64,000 nt of DNA. Source: Hahella sp. HNIBRBA332. GTDB taxonomy: Bacteria; Pseudomonadota; Gammaproteobacteria; Pseudomonadales; Oleiphilaceae. The stretch is from the NCBI RefSeq assembly GCF_030719035.1, contig NZ_CP132203.1:3286001-3350000 (forward strand), read 5' to 3'. This document shows positions 9,352 through 17,110 of the stretch, piece after piece. The position numbers and the translations under genes were made by a program. How positions within the stretch are numbered: the stretch's first letter is position 1; each line of letters begins with the position of its first letter. The notes under the pieces were generated by a model. That model was given only the letters and a program-made list of their open reading frames with translations, searched no databases and was not told the origin of the DNA.

Positions 9352-9356
9352 TCCGC

Positions 9357-10007
9357 CTATTTGCCTCTATTACTTCCCTCAGGCTCCGTAAGACACGCCA
9401 AGGCTCGTTCTATATTGGCTCTGGCGGTGGATTCCCGTTCATTGCGGAATTTATCTGTCTGATAGATGAAGACGTCGCTCAAAAAGCCTTGCAGAACCCG
9501 ACGGCGACCCGCGCAATACTGCGGCCAGGGAATGTCTTTATATTCCTGCCTGATCCAGGCTTCATATTGATCATATAAAGCCGGAGCGGCGCCCAGTATC
9601 GCCAGGTCGATATCCACCAGCAACGCGGCGTCATGGCAATCCGGTTGTGACGGATGGCGGGTGTGAAGAATCAAGGCCCGCACCTTCGCCGTCATATCGG
9701 GTGTCTCACCCAGCTGGCGCAGCTCAACGACCGCACGTCGGGCGCTGTCCGCTTCGCTATCCGCGTTTCCTATCTGGTAGACAATATCGTGATACCAAAG
9801 CGCCAACTCCACGGCTCGGGGATCTTCCAATTCGCCAGGAACCTCATCGAGATGGCGCAGGCAGGCCTGTATATGATCCAAGGTATGGTAATGGCGATGC
9901 GGTTCCGTGTAGGCGCGCCGCAATCCATCAAAGCAGCGCTTGACGGTTGCAGGGTCCACCACGGGGAAAAGCCGTCGCCAGCGAGTAAACAAAGGGTCTT
10001 CCGGCAT
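9357..10007 (-). CDS. predicted metal-dependent HD-superfamily phosphohydrolase (COG4339 type)
   Basis: A 216-aa soluble protein. The metal site is built from HYHTLDHI (first His), ALWYHDIVYQIG (the HD pair) and a later Asp in ALLVDIDLAILGA. A middle segment with SADSARRAV-like spacing and AKVRALILHTRHP matches the COG4339 family, whose members are small HD hydrolases without a known substrate. AGGA lies ahead of the ATG at 10005-10007. It ends 5 bp from the convergent EAL gene, with no terminator visible between them. No partner is evident. Confidence 0.8.
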   Translation of the reverse strand: MPEDPLFTRWRRLFPVVDPATVKRCFDGLRRAYTEPHRHYHTLDHIQACLRHLDEVPGELEDPRAVELALWYHDIVYQIGNADSEADSARRAVVELRQLGETPDMTAKVRALILHTRHPSQPDCHDAALLVDIDLAILGAAPALYDQYEAWIRQEYKDIPWPQYCAGRRRVLQGFLSDVFIYQTDKFRNERESTARANIERALACLTEPEGSNRGK

Positions 10008-10298
10008 TCAGTGCGTCCTTGTTAAAACAGAGGGTCGACATCAAATGACGACGTCGTTTCGTCGCATCATACCTTCAGACACACTAACTAAAAACCTGAT
10101 CGCGGCGTCAATATCAACGATAGCCGCGAGAATTGTTCAAACATTGAACTTTTTACCTAAACCATTGTTGTACCCCCACAGTTTCATTGCCTGACGGCAG
10201 CTTTCGGAGTATGTTTCCCGGTTACACGTGGAGTACTTTTGTTGTCATTCGGTCCCTCTCAATGGACAGGGTCGGATTAAGAAACGGACGGCGTAGAC

Positions 10299-11714
10299 AT
10301 GGCAACCTCAATTTCAGACAGTCGGCTTCCTATCGAAGCCCAATTAGCCTTTATTCAAGATAATCCTTTGATGGATCTGCTGGACAGTTTTTGCGAAGGC
10401 AGCATCATTGTCGATCAAAAAGCCCGAATTCGCTGGCTCAGCGACAAATACCGCCTTCTGCTGGAACTGCCGGAAGACGCCGCGAAGTATGTCGGCCGCC
10501 CGGTGGAGGAAGCCATTCCCAACAGCATGATGCGTCAGGTGGTGGAAAGCGGCCGCCCTATTCTTCTCGATCTCATGCGCATTCGCGGCACCTGGATGGT
10601 GGTGACCCGTATGCCGATCCGGGACGATCAGGATCAAGTCATTGGCGGCATTGGTTTCGTGTTTTACAAGCAGTTGGATTACATGAAACCCCTGGTGGAA
10701 AAGTTCGGTCGCCTGCGCGGCGTGCCCACCACGGCGGAAAAACAGCTGGCGGACATGCGGCAGGCGAAATATTCCTTCGCGGATTTCATCGGGCAAAGCC
10801 CGGTCATCCGTGAACTGATCCGTCGCGCGCGCCAAGCGGCGGAGCTGGACACCACCGTTTTACTGCTGGGCGAGACCGGCACTGGCAAAGAAGTGCTGGC
10901 CCACGCCATCCATCACGCATCGGTGCGCGCGGAGCGGCCGTTCGTTGGCGTCAACATGGCGGCGATACCGGAAAGCCTGTTGGAAGCAGAGTTTTTTGGC
11001 GCAGCGCCTGGGGCTTACACCGGGGCGGATCGCAAAGGGCGAATTGGAAAAATCCAGCTCGCGGACGGCGGCACTCTGTTTTTGGACGAAGTCGGCGACT
11101 TGTCTCTGAGCCTGCAGACCAAGTTATTGCGGGTGCTGCAGGAACAAGAGTTCGAAGCCCTGGGCTCCAATCGCATCATTCGCGTCAACGTACGCATCAT
11201 CGCCGCCACCAGCCGCAATCTGAAGCAAATGGTGGAGACCGGAGAATTCCGTTCTGACTTGTACTATCGCTTAAACGTTTTGCCTATCGAGGTGCCTCCA
11301 CTGAGAGACAGAGAAGGCGACATCGAGCTACTGGTCGGCAATATGCTGCGACAGTTCTGCGACGCTTCCGCGTTGCCATTTCGCAAGCTCAACGCAGAAG
11401 CGATGCAATTACTGCGAACCTACCACTGGCCAGGGAATGTGCGAGAGCTTCATAACACATTGGAACGCGCGTTTATTTTCGCAGAAGGAACGGAGTTAAC
11501 CGTGGCGGATTTCGCCCATCTGCAGGGGGCCGGAGATAAAGAAAAACGTCGCGAGGCCGTCAAGCCGCTATCGGAGGCCATGGCGGAGGCGGAGCGCAAC
11601 TTTCTCAAGCAGGCGATGTCCGCCTGTAATGGCAACCGCTCCGCCAGTGCGAAGGCGCTGGGGATATCCCGCGCCACCTTTTATGAAAAATTGCAGAAGC
11701 ATGCGTTGATTTAA
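10299..11714 (+). CDS. sigma-54-dependent transcriptional activator with PAS domain
   Basis: A 471-aa enhancer-binding protein. An N-terminal PAS-like sensor (about 20-125), the AAA+ domain with Walker A GETGTGKE (191-198), the sigma-54 contact loop GAYTGA (238-243), Walker B FLDEVGD (261-267), and a Fis-type helix-turn-helix at the end (GNRSASAKALGISRATFYEKL). There is no receiver domain, so it is probably controlled by a ligand bound to PAS. It lies directly upstream of a TRAP transporter operon in the same direction, with its own terminator between, and is the obvious candidate to switch that operon on. An imperfect palindrome at 11943-11962 could be its binding site. Confidence 0.9.
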   Translation: MATSISDSRLPIEAQLAFIQDNPLMDLLDSFCEGSIIVDQKARIRWLSDKYRLLLELPEDAAKYVGRPVEEAIPNSMMRQVVESGRPILLDLMRIRGTWMVVTRMPIRDDQDQVIGGIGFVFYKQLDYMKPLVEKFGRLRGVPTTAEKQLADMRQAKYSFADFIGQSPVIRELIRRARQAAELDTTVLLLGETGTGKEVLAHAIHHASVRAERPFVGVNMAAIPESLLEAEFFGAAPGAYTGADRKGRIGKIQLADGGTLFLDEVGDLSLSLQTKLLRVLQEQEFEALGSNRIIRVNVRIIAATSRNLKQMVETGEFRSDLYYRLNVLPIEVPPLRDREGDIELLVGNMLRQFCDASALPFRKLNAEAMQLLRTYHWPGNVRELHNTLERAFIFAEGTELTVADFAHLQGAGDKEKRREAVKPLSEAMAEAERNFLKQAMSACNGNRSASAKALGISRATFYEKLQKHALI

Positions 11715-11734
11715 GGCGTCGCAAGACGCCTTTT
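11713..11734 (+). terminator. intrinsic terminator of the sigma-54 activator gene
   Basis: AAGGCGTC, loop GCAA, GACGCCTT, then TT. The stem begins inside the stop codon. It isolates the regulator from the TRAP operon. Confidence 0.75.
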
Positions 11735-11942
11735 CCGAGCGTTCATGTGCGTAAAGCATGCAGAAAAAGGTGCAAAGAGCATATTTAACCAGCTCGCACA
11801 GATAAACTTGTACTAATAATTTTATAACTAACCTCCCCGCCCTTTTTGTCCGATTCCTCATACATTGTCTGAAAATATGGACAACTCCACGGCCTCATTA
11901 ATGTCAGCGATTACAAGCTCCCGGAGATACCAGGCCGCCCAC

Positions 11943-11962
11943 CTGTCCGGCCTTCCGTACAG
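11943..11962. promoter_or_regulatory. imperfect palindrome, possible activator site upstream of the TRAP operon
   Basis: CTGTCCGG, 4-nt spacer, CCGTACAG: 8-bp arms with one mismatch. It lies about 75 bp upstream of the weak -24/-12 candidate at 12024-12037, a usual distance for an enhancer-binding protein. The rest of 11735-12088 shows no gene. The assignment is an inference from position. Confidence 0.35.
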
Positions 11963-12023
11963 CCACCGGAGAACAGGTCATATTTGATACGTATCTATAT
12001 GAAAATCAAGGAGTTTAAAAGCT

Positions 12024-12037
12024 GGCCCAATATATGT
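12024..12037 (+). promoter_or_regulatory. weak sigma-54-like -24/-12 promoter candidate
   Basis: TGGCCC followed by a T/A-rich stretch gives GG-N10-GT against the consensus GG-N10-GC, so one of the two key -12 bases is wrong. It lies 52 bp before the DctP start and downstream of a sigma-54 activator gene, which is why it is worth listing. Confidence 0.3.
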
Positions 12038-12088
12038 ATTCTGCCTTCCGATAGTAGTCGGCAATAAAAAGAAATTTAGGGAAATACT

Positions 12089-13165
12089 ATGCATTTACAT
12101 GGAACCTCATCATCCTTATCTTCGCGCACGCTCGCCAAAGTTCTCATTGTCGCCACACTGACTTGCGCAGGAGCGGCGCAGGCGGCCGACAAAGTACGCT
12201 GGAAAATGCAGGCGGCGTACGGCAGCAACCTTCCCGCCTTGGGCGACACGATTCCCGGCGTCATGGAGTCGCTTAACAAAGCCTCCGGCGGCCGCATCAT
12301 GATCAAGCACTACGAGCCCAATAAACTGGCGCCCACACTGGATATCACCGAAGCCGTCAAAAGCGGGAAAATCGAAGCCGGCTACACTTGGCTGGGATAC
12401 GACCAAGGCCGTATCGCCTCCTCCGTACTGTTCTCCTCCGTTCCCTTCGGTATGGAGCCCTGGGAATATATCGCTTGGTGGTATGAAGGCGAAGGCCGCC
12501 AGATGGCGGAGGAAATCTATCATCGCGACAACATTCATCCCCTGCTGTGCGGCCTGACCGGGCCGGAAACCGCAGGTTGGTTTAAAAAAGAGATTAACAG
12601 CCTGGAAGACGTCAAAGGCCTGAAAGTCCGCTTCGCCGGTATCGGCGGTCAAATCATGCAGGACCTGGGCGCTTCTGTGACGGTATTGCCTGGCGGCGAA
12701 ATCTTCCAGGCGCTGGAGAAAGGCGCTATCGATGCGACGGAATTCTCCCTCCCCGCCGTCGACCAGAAACTGGGTTTCAACAAAGTCGCCAAATACAACT
12801 ATTTCCCCGGCTGGCATCAGCCGCATTCCGCTTTCCATTTGGTAGTCAATAAACAGGAATGGGACGCCGTCTCCGAGAACGACAAAGAGATGATCAATCT
12901 GGCGTGTCAGGCCGGCGTCACACGCGATTTGGCGCGCAGCGAAGCCATTCAGGGCCGCGCCATGGAGCAGTTGGAGGCTGACGGAGCCGCCGCCCGCAGA
13001 TTGCCGGAAAGCATACTGCGCAGTCTGCAGGAAGTAACCAAAAAAGTACTCGATGCAGAAGCCGCCAAAGATGCGGATTTCAAGAAAGTATACGAAAACC
13101 AGCTGGCGTTCGGAGCGCAGTATAAGCGCTGGAAGCAGTTGGGATATCTGCCGCGCGACTTCTAA
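12089..13165 (+). CDS. TRAP transporter solute-binding protein (DctP family)
   Basis: A 358-aa periplasmic binding protein with a signal peptide ending about AGAAQAAD (residue 33). The mature protein has the DctP pattern: KVRWKMQAAYG near the start, a domain hinge, 'LEDVKGLKVRFAGIGGQIMQDLGASVTVLPGGEIFQALEKGAIDATEFSLP', in which the Arg of KVRF normally binds the substrate carboxylate. The sub-type (W-rich, 'AGWFKKEI', 'YFPGWHQPHS') resembles TRAP receptors for 2-oxo or 2-hydroxy acids, but the ligand cannot be read from the sequence. It is the first gene of the TRAP operon, separated from the permease genes by a strong hairpin at 13255-13273 that could favour excess binding protein. Confidence 0.9.
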   Translation: MHLHGTSSSLSSRTLAKVLIVATLTCAGAAQAADKVRWKMQAAYGSNLPALGDTIPGVMESLNKASGGRIMIKHYEPNKLAPTLDITEAVKSGKIEAGYTWLGYDQGRIASSVLFSSVPFGMEPWEYIAWWYEGEGRQMAEEIYHRDNIHPLLCGLTGPETAGWFKKEINSLEDVKGLKVRFAGIGGQIMQDLGASVTVLPGGEIFQALEKGAIDATEFSLPAVDQKLGFNKVAKYNYFPGWHQPHSAFHLVVNKQEWDAVSENDKEMINLACQAGVTRDLARSEAIQGRAMEQLEADGAAARRLPESILRSLQEVTKKVLDAEAAKDADFKKVYENQLAFGAQYKRWKQLGYLPRDF

Positions 13166-13254
13166 AGCTGCTTGGCTGGACGTTGCGCAGCGGTGTCTGA
13201 TTTCCTTGAGGTAAGCAGTACCCATAGCGTTCTAGGGTGTCGCTACGACACTTT

Positions 13255-13279
13255 GTGGGGGCCCGGCCCCCACCTTTTT
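13255..13279 (+). terminator. GC-rich hairpin between binding protein and permease genes
   Basis: GTGGGGGC, loop CCG, GCCCCCAC, then C and five T. It has the form of an intrinsic terminator inside the TRAP operon. Read-through would still supply the permeases, and the hairpin could also protect the 3' end of the binding-protein mRNA. Confidence 0.65.
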
Positions 13280-13358
13280 CGGCTGGAGGCTATCCCGTTC
13301 CGCCAAAGGGACGCCCGTTTTATAGGCCGCAGTGAGAATAATAAGCAGGAGTTTCCAT

Positions 13359-14057
13359 ATGCAGGCGCATCCTATTAAGGCTGACAGCGCCAACACCGAC
13401 GCACTGAGCGACGCATCATCGTCTCAGAGCGAGCTATTGCGCCATAAGCGCGGTCTCGACGCATCCCCACAAAATTTCTCTCCCTCATCTTTTGAACATC
13501 ATCACGCTTTCTCCAACCTAAACGCCGCAGCGAGCCCGCCGCCAGAGCTGCCGCACACACGACTGTCCAGATTACTGGACATATGCGTGCGTCGAGTCGG
13601 CGAGGCCAGCGCCTGGATCTGGCCCATCCTGATGCTGGTGATCATGACCAATGTCGTGATGCGCTACTTTTTCGGCGAAGGGCGCATTGAGTTCGAAGAG
13701 TTACAGTGGCATCTATACGCCATTGGATTCCTCACCGCACTGGCGTATTGCTACCAGTCCGACGACCACGTGAGAGTGGATGTCGTCCATGAGCGTCTTT
13801 CTCTGAAATCCCGGTGCTGGATTGAGCTTCTCGGCATTCTGTTTTTGCTGATTCCGTTCCTTACGTTACTGACCTATTACGCATATCCCTTCGTCTATGG
13901 CGCCTGGCTCAGTGGTGAACGCTCTTTGTCTCCCGGCGGGCTGCCTTATCGATGGGCTATCAAGGCGGCGCTGCCCGTTGGCTTGTTGCTTCTCTCTATC
14001 GCGACGGCGTCCCGTTTCAGCCGCGTGTTCGCCTATCTTTTCCTGAAACCGAGGTAA
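13359..14057 (+). CDS. TRAP transporter small permease (DctQ family)
   Basis: The ATG at 13359 is chosen because CAGGAG sits 8 nt upstream; a longer frame begins at 13332. The protein is about 232 aa. The membrane part has four helices (about 82-100, 120-137, 152-172 and 197-217) with the DctQ signature 'FFGEGRIEFEELQWHLYAIGFLTALAYC..DDHVRVDVVHERL'. Unusually, about 70 residues of Ser/Ala/His-rich, low-complexity sequence precede the first helix; most DctQ proteins start within 20 residues of it. The stop is 4 bp before the large permease gene. Confidence 0.88.
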   Translation: MQAHPIKADSANTDALSDASSSQSELLRHKRGLDASPQNFSPSSFEHHHAFSNLNAAASPPPELPHTRLSRLLDICVRRVGEASAWIWPILMLVIMTNVVMRYFFGEGRIEFEELQWHLYAIGFLTALAYCYQSDDHVRVDVVHERLSLKSRCWIELLGILFLLIPFLTLLTYYAYPFVYGAWLSGERSLSPGGLPYRWAIKAALPVGLLLLSIATASRFSRVFAYLFLKPR

Positions 14058-14061
14058 TGCG

Positions 14062-15420
14062 ATGGAGCTGAATGAAGTCCTGGCCATCGCAATGTTCGCC
14101 ACATTCATCATTCTTATTTTTTCCGGCTTTCCCGTCGCGTGGTTACTGGGCGGAGTCGCGGTGGTATTCACTGGCGTCGCCCTGTTCGCGGACACCTACC
14201 TGGACGCATTTATCGGCATTGATTGGGACTACACCGCGCTATCGGTGGATCGAATCTGGGGCATCATGAATAACTGGGTGTTAGTGGCGCTGCCCATGTT
14301 CGTCTTCATGGGACAAATGCTAGACCGATCCGGCGTCGCTGAAAACCTGATGAATGACATATCCAAGCTGTTCGGCCGCATGAACGGGGGAACCGCTGTC
14401 GCGGTGGTGATCATCGGACTGCTGCTGGCCGCATCCACCGGCATCATTGGCGCATCGGTCGCCCTGCTGACCTTGCTGGCGCTGCCGGTGATGCTGAAAA
14501 ACCACTATCAATCGGAGCTGGCGGTCGGCTCAGTCTGCGCCGTCGGCACCCTGGGAATCCTCATTCCTCCCAGCATCATGCTGGTGATGATGGCGGATCA
14601 ACTGGCCATGTCCGTCGGCGACCTGTTTCTCGGCGCCGTAATGCCTGGCGTACTTCTGGGCTCCGCATACATCCTTTACATTGTCGCCCGCGCCAGCTTC
14701 GACCCCAGCATCGCGCCTGCCGCCGCAGACGCAGAACCTCTCAACGGCAAGATCGCTTTAGCTGCATTACGTTCAATCATGGCGCCGGCTTTACTGATCC
14801 TGGCTGTGCTGGGCTCTATTTTCTTCGGCCTGGCGACGCCCACAGAGGCCTCCGGCGTCGGCGCTTTCGGGGCCACCTTCCTGGCCTGGCGCAACAAAAA
14901 ACTTAATGTAAATATGTTGCGCGATGTCTGCCGTCAAACCAGCAAAACCACCGCGTTTATCTTCGCCATACTCATTGGCGCAACCGCTTTCTCTTTGGTC
15001 TTGCGAGGCCTGGGGGGCGATGAGCTGATTGAGAACGCTCTGACCGGCCTGCCATTTGGCCCCAACGGCGTCATCATATGCATTCTGGCCTGTGCTTTTC
15101 TGCTCGGCTTTTTTCTGGACTGGATCGAAATCACCCTGATCATCCTGCCGCTGGTGGCGCCGGTGGTGCAGCAACTTGGCTTCGATCTGGTGTGGTTCAC
15201 CGTCATGTTCGCCGTCTGTCTGCAAACGTCTTTTTTGACGCCACCGGTAGGATTCGCCCTGTTCTATTGCAAAGGAGTGGCGCCGCCGGAAATCAGGGTG
15301 GGGACTCTCTATCGCGGCGTTACGCCCTTTATTTTCCTTCAGCTGGCCGCCCTGGTGCTCGTATTCATGTGGCCGCAACTGGTCACTTGGCTACCCCAGC
15401 AAGCCTACGCCAATCCATGA
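14062..15420 (+). CDS. TRAP transporter large permease (DctM family)
   Basis: A 452-aa inner-membrane protein with about a dozen hydrophobic helices. It shows the DctM features 'NWVLVALPMFVFMGQMLDRSGVAE', 'GIIGASVALLTLLALPVMLKNHYQSELAVGSVCAVGTLGILIPPSIMLVM' and 'LDWIEITLIILPLVAPVV'. It carries out sodium-coupled transport of the acid delivered by DctP. It starts 4 bp after the small permease, and a CoA-transferase gene follows 13 bp later in the same operon, so import is coupled to activation of the substrate. Confidence 0.92.
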   Translation: MELNEVLAIAMFATFIILIFSGFPVAWLLGGVAVVFTGVALFADTYLDAFIGIDWDYTALSVDRIWGIMNNWVLVALPMFVFMGQMLDRSGVAENLMNDISKLFGRMNGGTAVAVVIIGLLLAASTGIIGASVALLTLLALPVMLKNHYQSELAVGSVCAVGTLGILIPPSIMLVMMADQLAMSVGDLFLGAVMPGVLLGSAYILYIVARASFDPSIAPAAADAEPLNGKIALAALRSIMAPALLILAVLGSIFFGLATPTEASGVGAFGATFLAWRNKKLNVNMLRDVCRQTSKTTAFIFAILIGATAFSLVLRGLGGDELIENALTGLPFGPNGVIICILACAFLLGFFLDWIEITLIILPLVAPVVQQLGFDLVWFTVMFAVCLQTSFLTPPVGFALFYCKGVAPPEIRVGTLYRGVTPFIFLQLAALVLVFMWPQLVTWLPQQAYANP

Positions 15421-15433
15421 CTCCGAGGTTGTT

Positions 15434-17110
15434 ATGCACCCGAAAGTAATTAGTGCCGAACAAGCAGCTTCCCTGATTGAAAACGAACGCACCGTCGCCA
15501 CCGCTGGCTTCGTCGGCATCGGTTTTCCGGAAACTCTCGCCGTGGCGTTGGAAAAGCGATTCAAGGAAACGCAGTCGCCGCGGGACCTGACTCTTGTCTA
15601 TGCAGCGGGACAGGGGGACGGCAAAGAGCGCGGACTGAACCACCTTGGCCATGAAGGGTTAGTGAAACGGGTGGTCGGCGGACACTGGGGCCTGGTGCCG
15701 AAACTCGGCAAACTGGCCTGCGAAGGCAAAATCGAAGCCTATAACCTGCCCCAAGGCGTCATCACGCATTTGTATCGCGATATCGCCGCTGGCAAGCCCG
15801 GCGTCGTCACGCATGTCGGGCTGCATACATTCGTCGATCCCCGCTATGACGGCGGACGCATCAACGACAGCACGCCTCCGGGACTGGTAGAGCTGCTCAA
15901 TGTGGCGGGCCAGGAATATTTGCTGTACAAAGCCTTCCCCATCCATGTGGCCCTGCTGCGTGGCACCACCGCCGATCCCAAAGGCAACATCACCATGGAG
16001 AAAGAGGCGATGCCTCTGGAAAGTCTGGCCATCGCCCAGGCCACCCATAACAGCGGCGGTCTAGTCATTGTTCAGGTGGAAAGGCTGACCGCCCGTCACA
16101 GCCTGCATCCCTCCCGGGTGCGCATCCCCGGCATTTTGGTGGACAAGGTCGTGGTGGCGCCGCCCGAACATCATCAACAGACATTTGCGGAGAGCTATAA
16201 CCCGGCCTACAGCGGCGAAATCAATCTGCACTTATGCGACCACAAAGCGGCGTTGGATATTCGCAAACTGATTTGCCGCCGCGCGGTGATGGAGCTGCGC
16301 CCCGGCGCTATCGTCAATCTCGGTATCGGAATGCCCGAGACCATGGCCACCGTCGCCACGGAAGAAGGCCTGATGGATGAAGTCACGCTGACGATCGAGC
16401 CAGGCGGCATCGGCGGATTTCCCGCCGGCGGCCTTAGTTTTGGCGCGGTAATGAACGCCGAGGCGATCATAGATCACCCCTCCCAGTTCGACTTTTACGA
16501 TGGCGGCGGTCTGGATCAGGCGTTCCTGGGCATGGCGCAGATGGATAGCGAAGGCAACGTCAATGTCAGCCGCTTCAGCCAGCGTATGTCCGGCGCCGGC
16601 GGCTTTATCAATATCAGCCAGAACGCCAAGGAAGTGTACTTTCTCGGCACCTTCCTGGCGGGCGATTACAACATCCGCATCACCGGCAATGGCTTGGAGT
16701 TCGGCGTTGCGGACGCCACCATGAAACTGGTGAACAACGTCGAACACCTCACCTTCAGCGGCCGCTACGCCTTGGAGCGCGGTCAAAAGGTCACCTACAT
16801 CACTGAACGCTGCGTTTTTCGTCTGAGACCTGACGGCCTGGAGCTGACGGAAATTGCGCCCGGAGTGCAGATCGATCGGGATATTCTCGCCCATATGGGG
16901 TTCCGCCCACGCATTTCCCCCAAGCTTAAGATCATGCCGATTGAACTGTTCCGCAGCGGCCTAATGCATCTGAGGCTGCCTTTCTCCGGCAGCGCCTCAC
17001 CGCCAGAGGTGTCTCCGCTCCCCTTGGGAGACACGTATGCGGAATCAGTCGATGAAACCATTGAGCGCCATTACCACAGCGCGCTCAACATAGAGGCCTC
17101 GCGGGACTGA
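15434..17110 (+). CDS. class I CoA-transferase (YdiF/propionate CoA-transferase type)
   Basis: A 558-aa fused alpha-beta CoA-transferase. The N-terminal half has 'TVATAGFVGIGFPETL' and 'GLVKRVVGGHWGLVPKLGKL'; the C-terminal half has 'PGAIVNLGIGMPETMA' and the active-site loop LTIEPGGIGG, with Glu322 as the candidate nucleophile by comparison with E. coli YdiF. Such enzymes move CoA between acetyl- or propionyl-CoA and short acids such as lactate, propionate or acetoacetate. It is the last gene of the TRAP operon, so its substrate is probably the imported acid. The stop codon abuts the stop of the convergent TPP-enzyme gene. The C-terminus extends about 30 residues beyond the core. Confidence 0.87.
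   Translation: MHPKVISAEQAASLIENERTVATAGFVGIGFPETLAVALEKRFKETQSPRDLTLVYAAGQGDGKERGLNHLGHEGLVKRVVGGHWGLVPKLGKLACEGKIEAYNLPQGVITHLYRDIAAGKPGVVTHVGLHTFVDPRYDGGRINDSTPPGLVELLNVAGQEYLLYKAFPIHVALLRGTTADPKGNITMEKEAMPLESLAIAQATHNSGGLVIVQVERLTARHSLHPSRVRIPGILVDKVVVAPPEHHQQTFAESYNPAYSGEINLHLCDHKAALDIRKLICRRAVMELRPGAIVNLGIGMPETMATVATEEGLMDEVTLTIEPGGIGGFPAGGLSFGAVMNAEAIIDHPSQFDFYDGGGLDQAFLGMAQMDSEGNVNVSRFSQRMSGAGGFINISQNAKEVYFLGTFLAGDYNIRITGNGLEFGVADATMKLVNNVEHLTFSGRYALERGQKVTYITERCVFRLRPDGLELTEIAPGVQIDRDILAHMGFRPRISPKLKIMPIELFRSGLMHLRLPFSGSASPPEVSPLPLGDTYAESVDETIERHYHSALNIEASRD

Noticed and set aside
12116..13225. Minus-strand frame of 369 codons opposite DctP
   Set aside because: Antisense shadow; the plus-strand DctP match is unambiguous.
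13172..13378. Frame of 68 codons between DctP and DctQ
   Set aside because: It runs through the GC-rich terminator hairpin and overlaps the DctQ start; no family resemblance.
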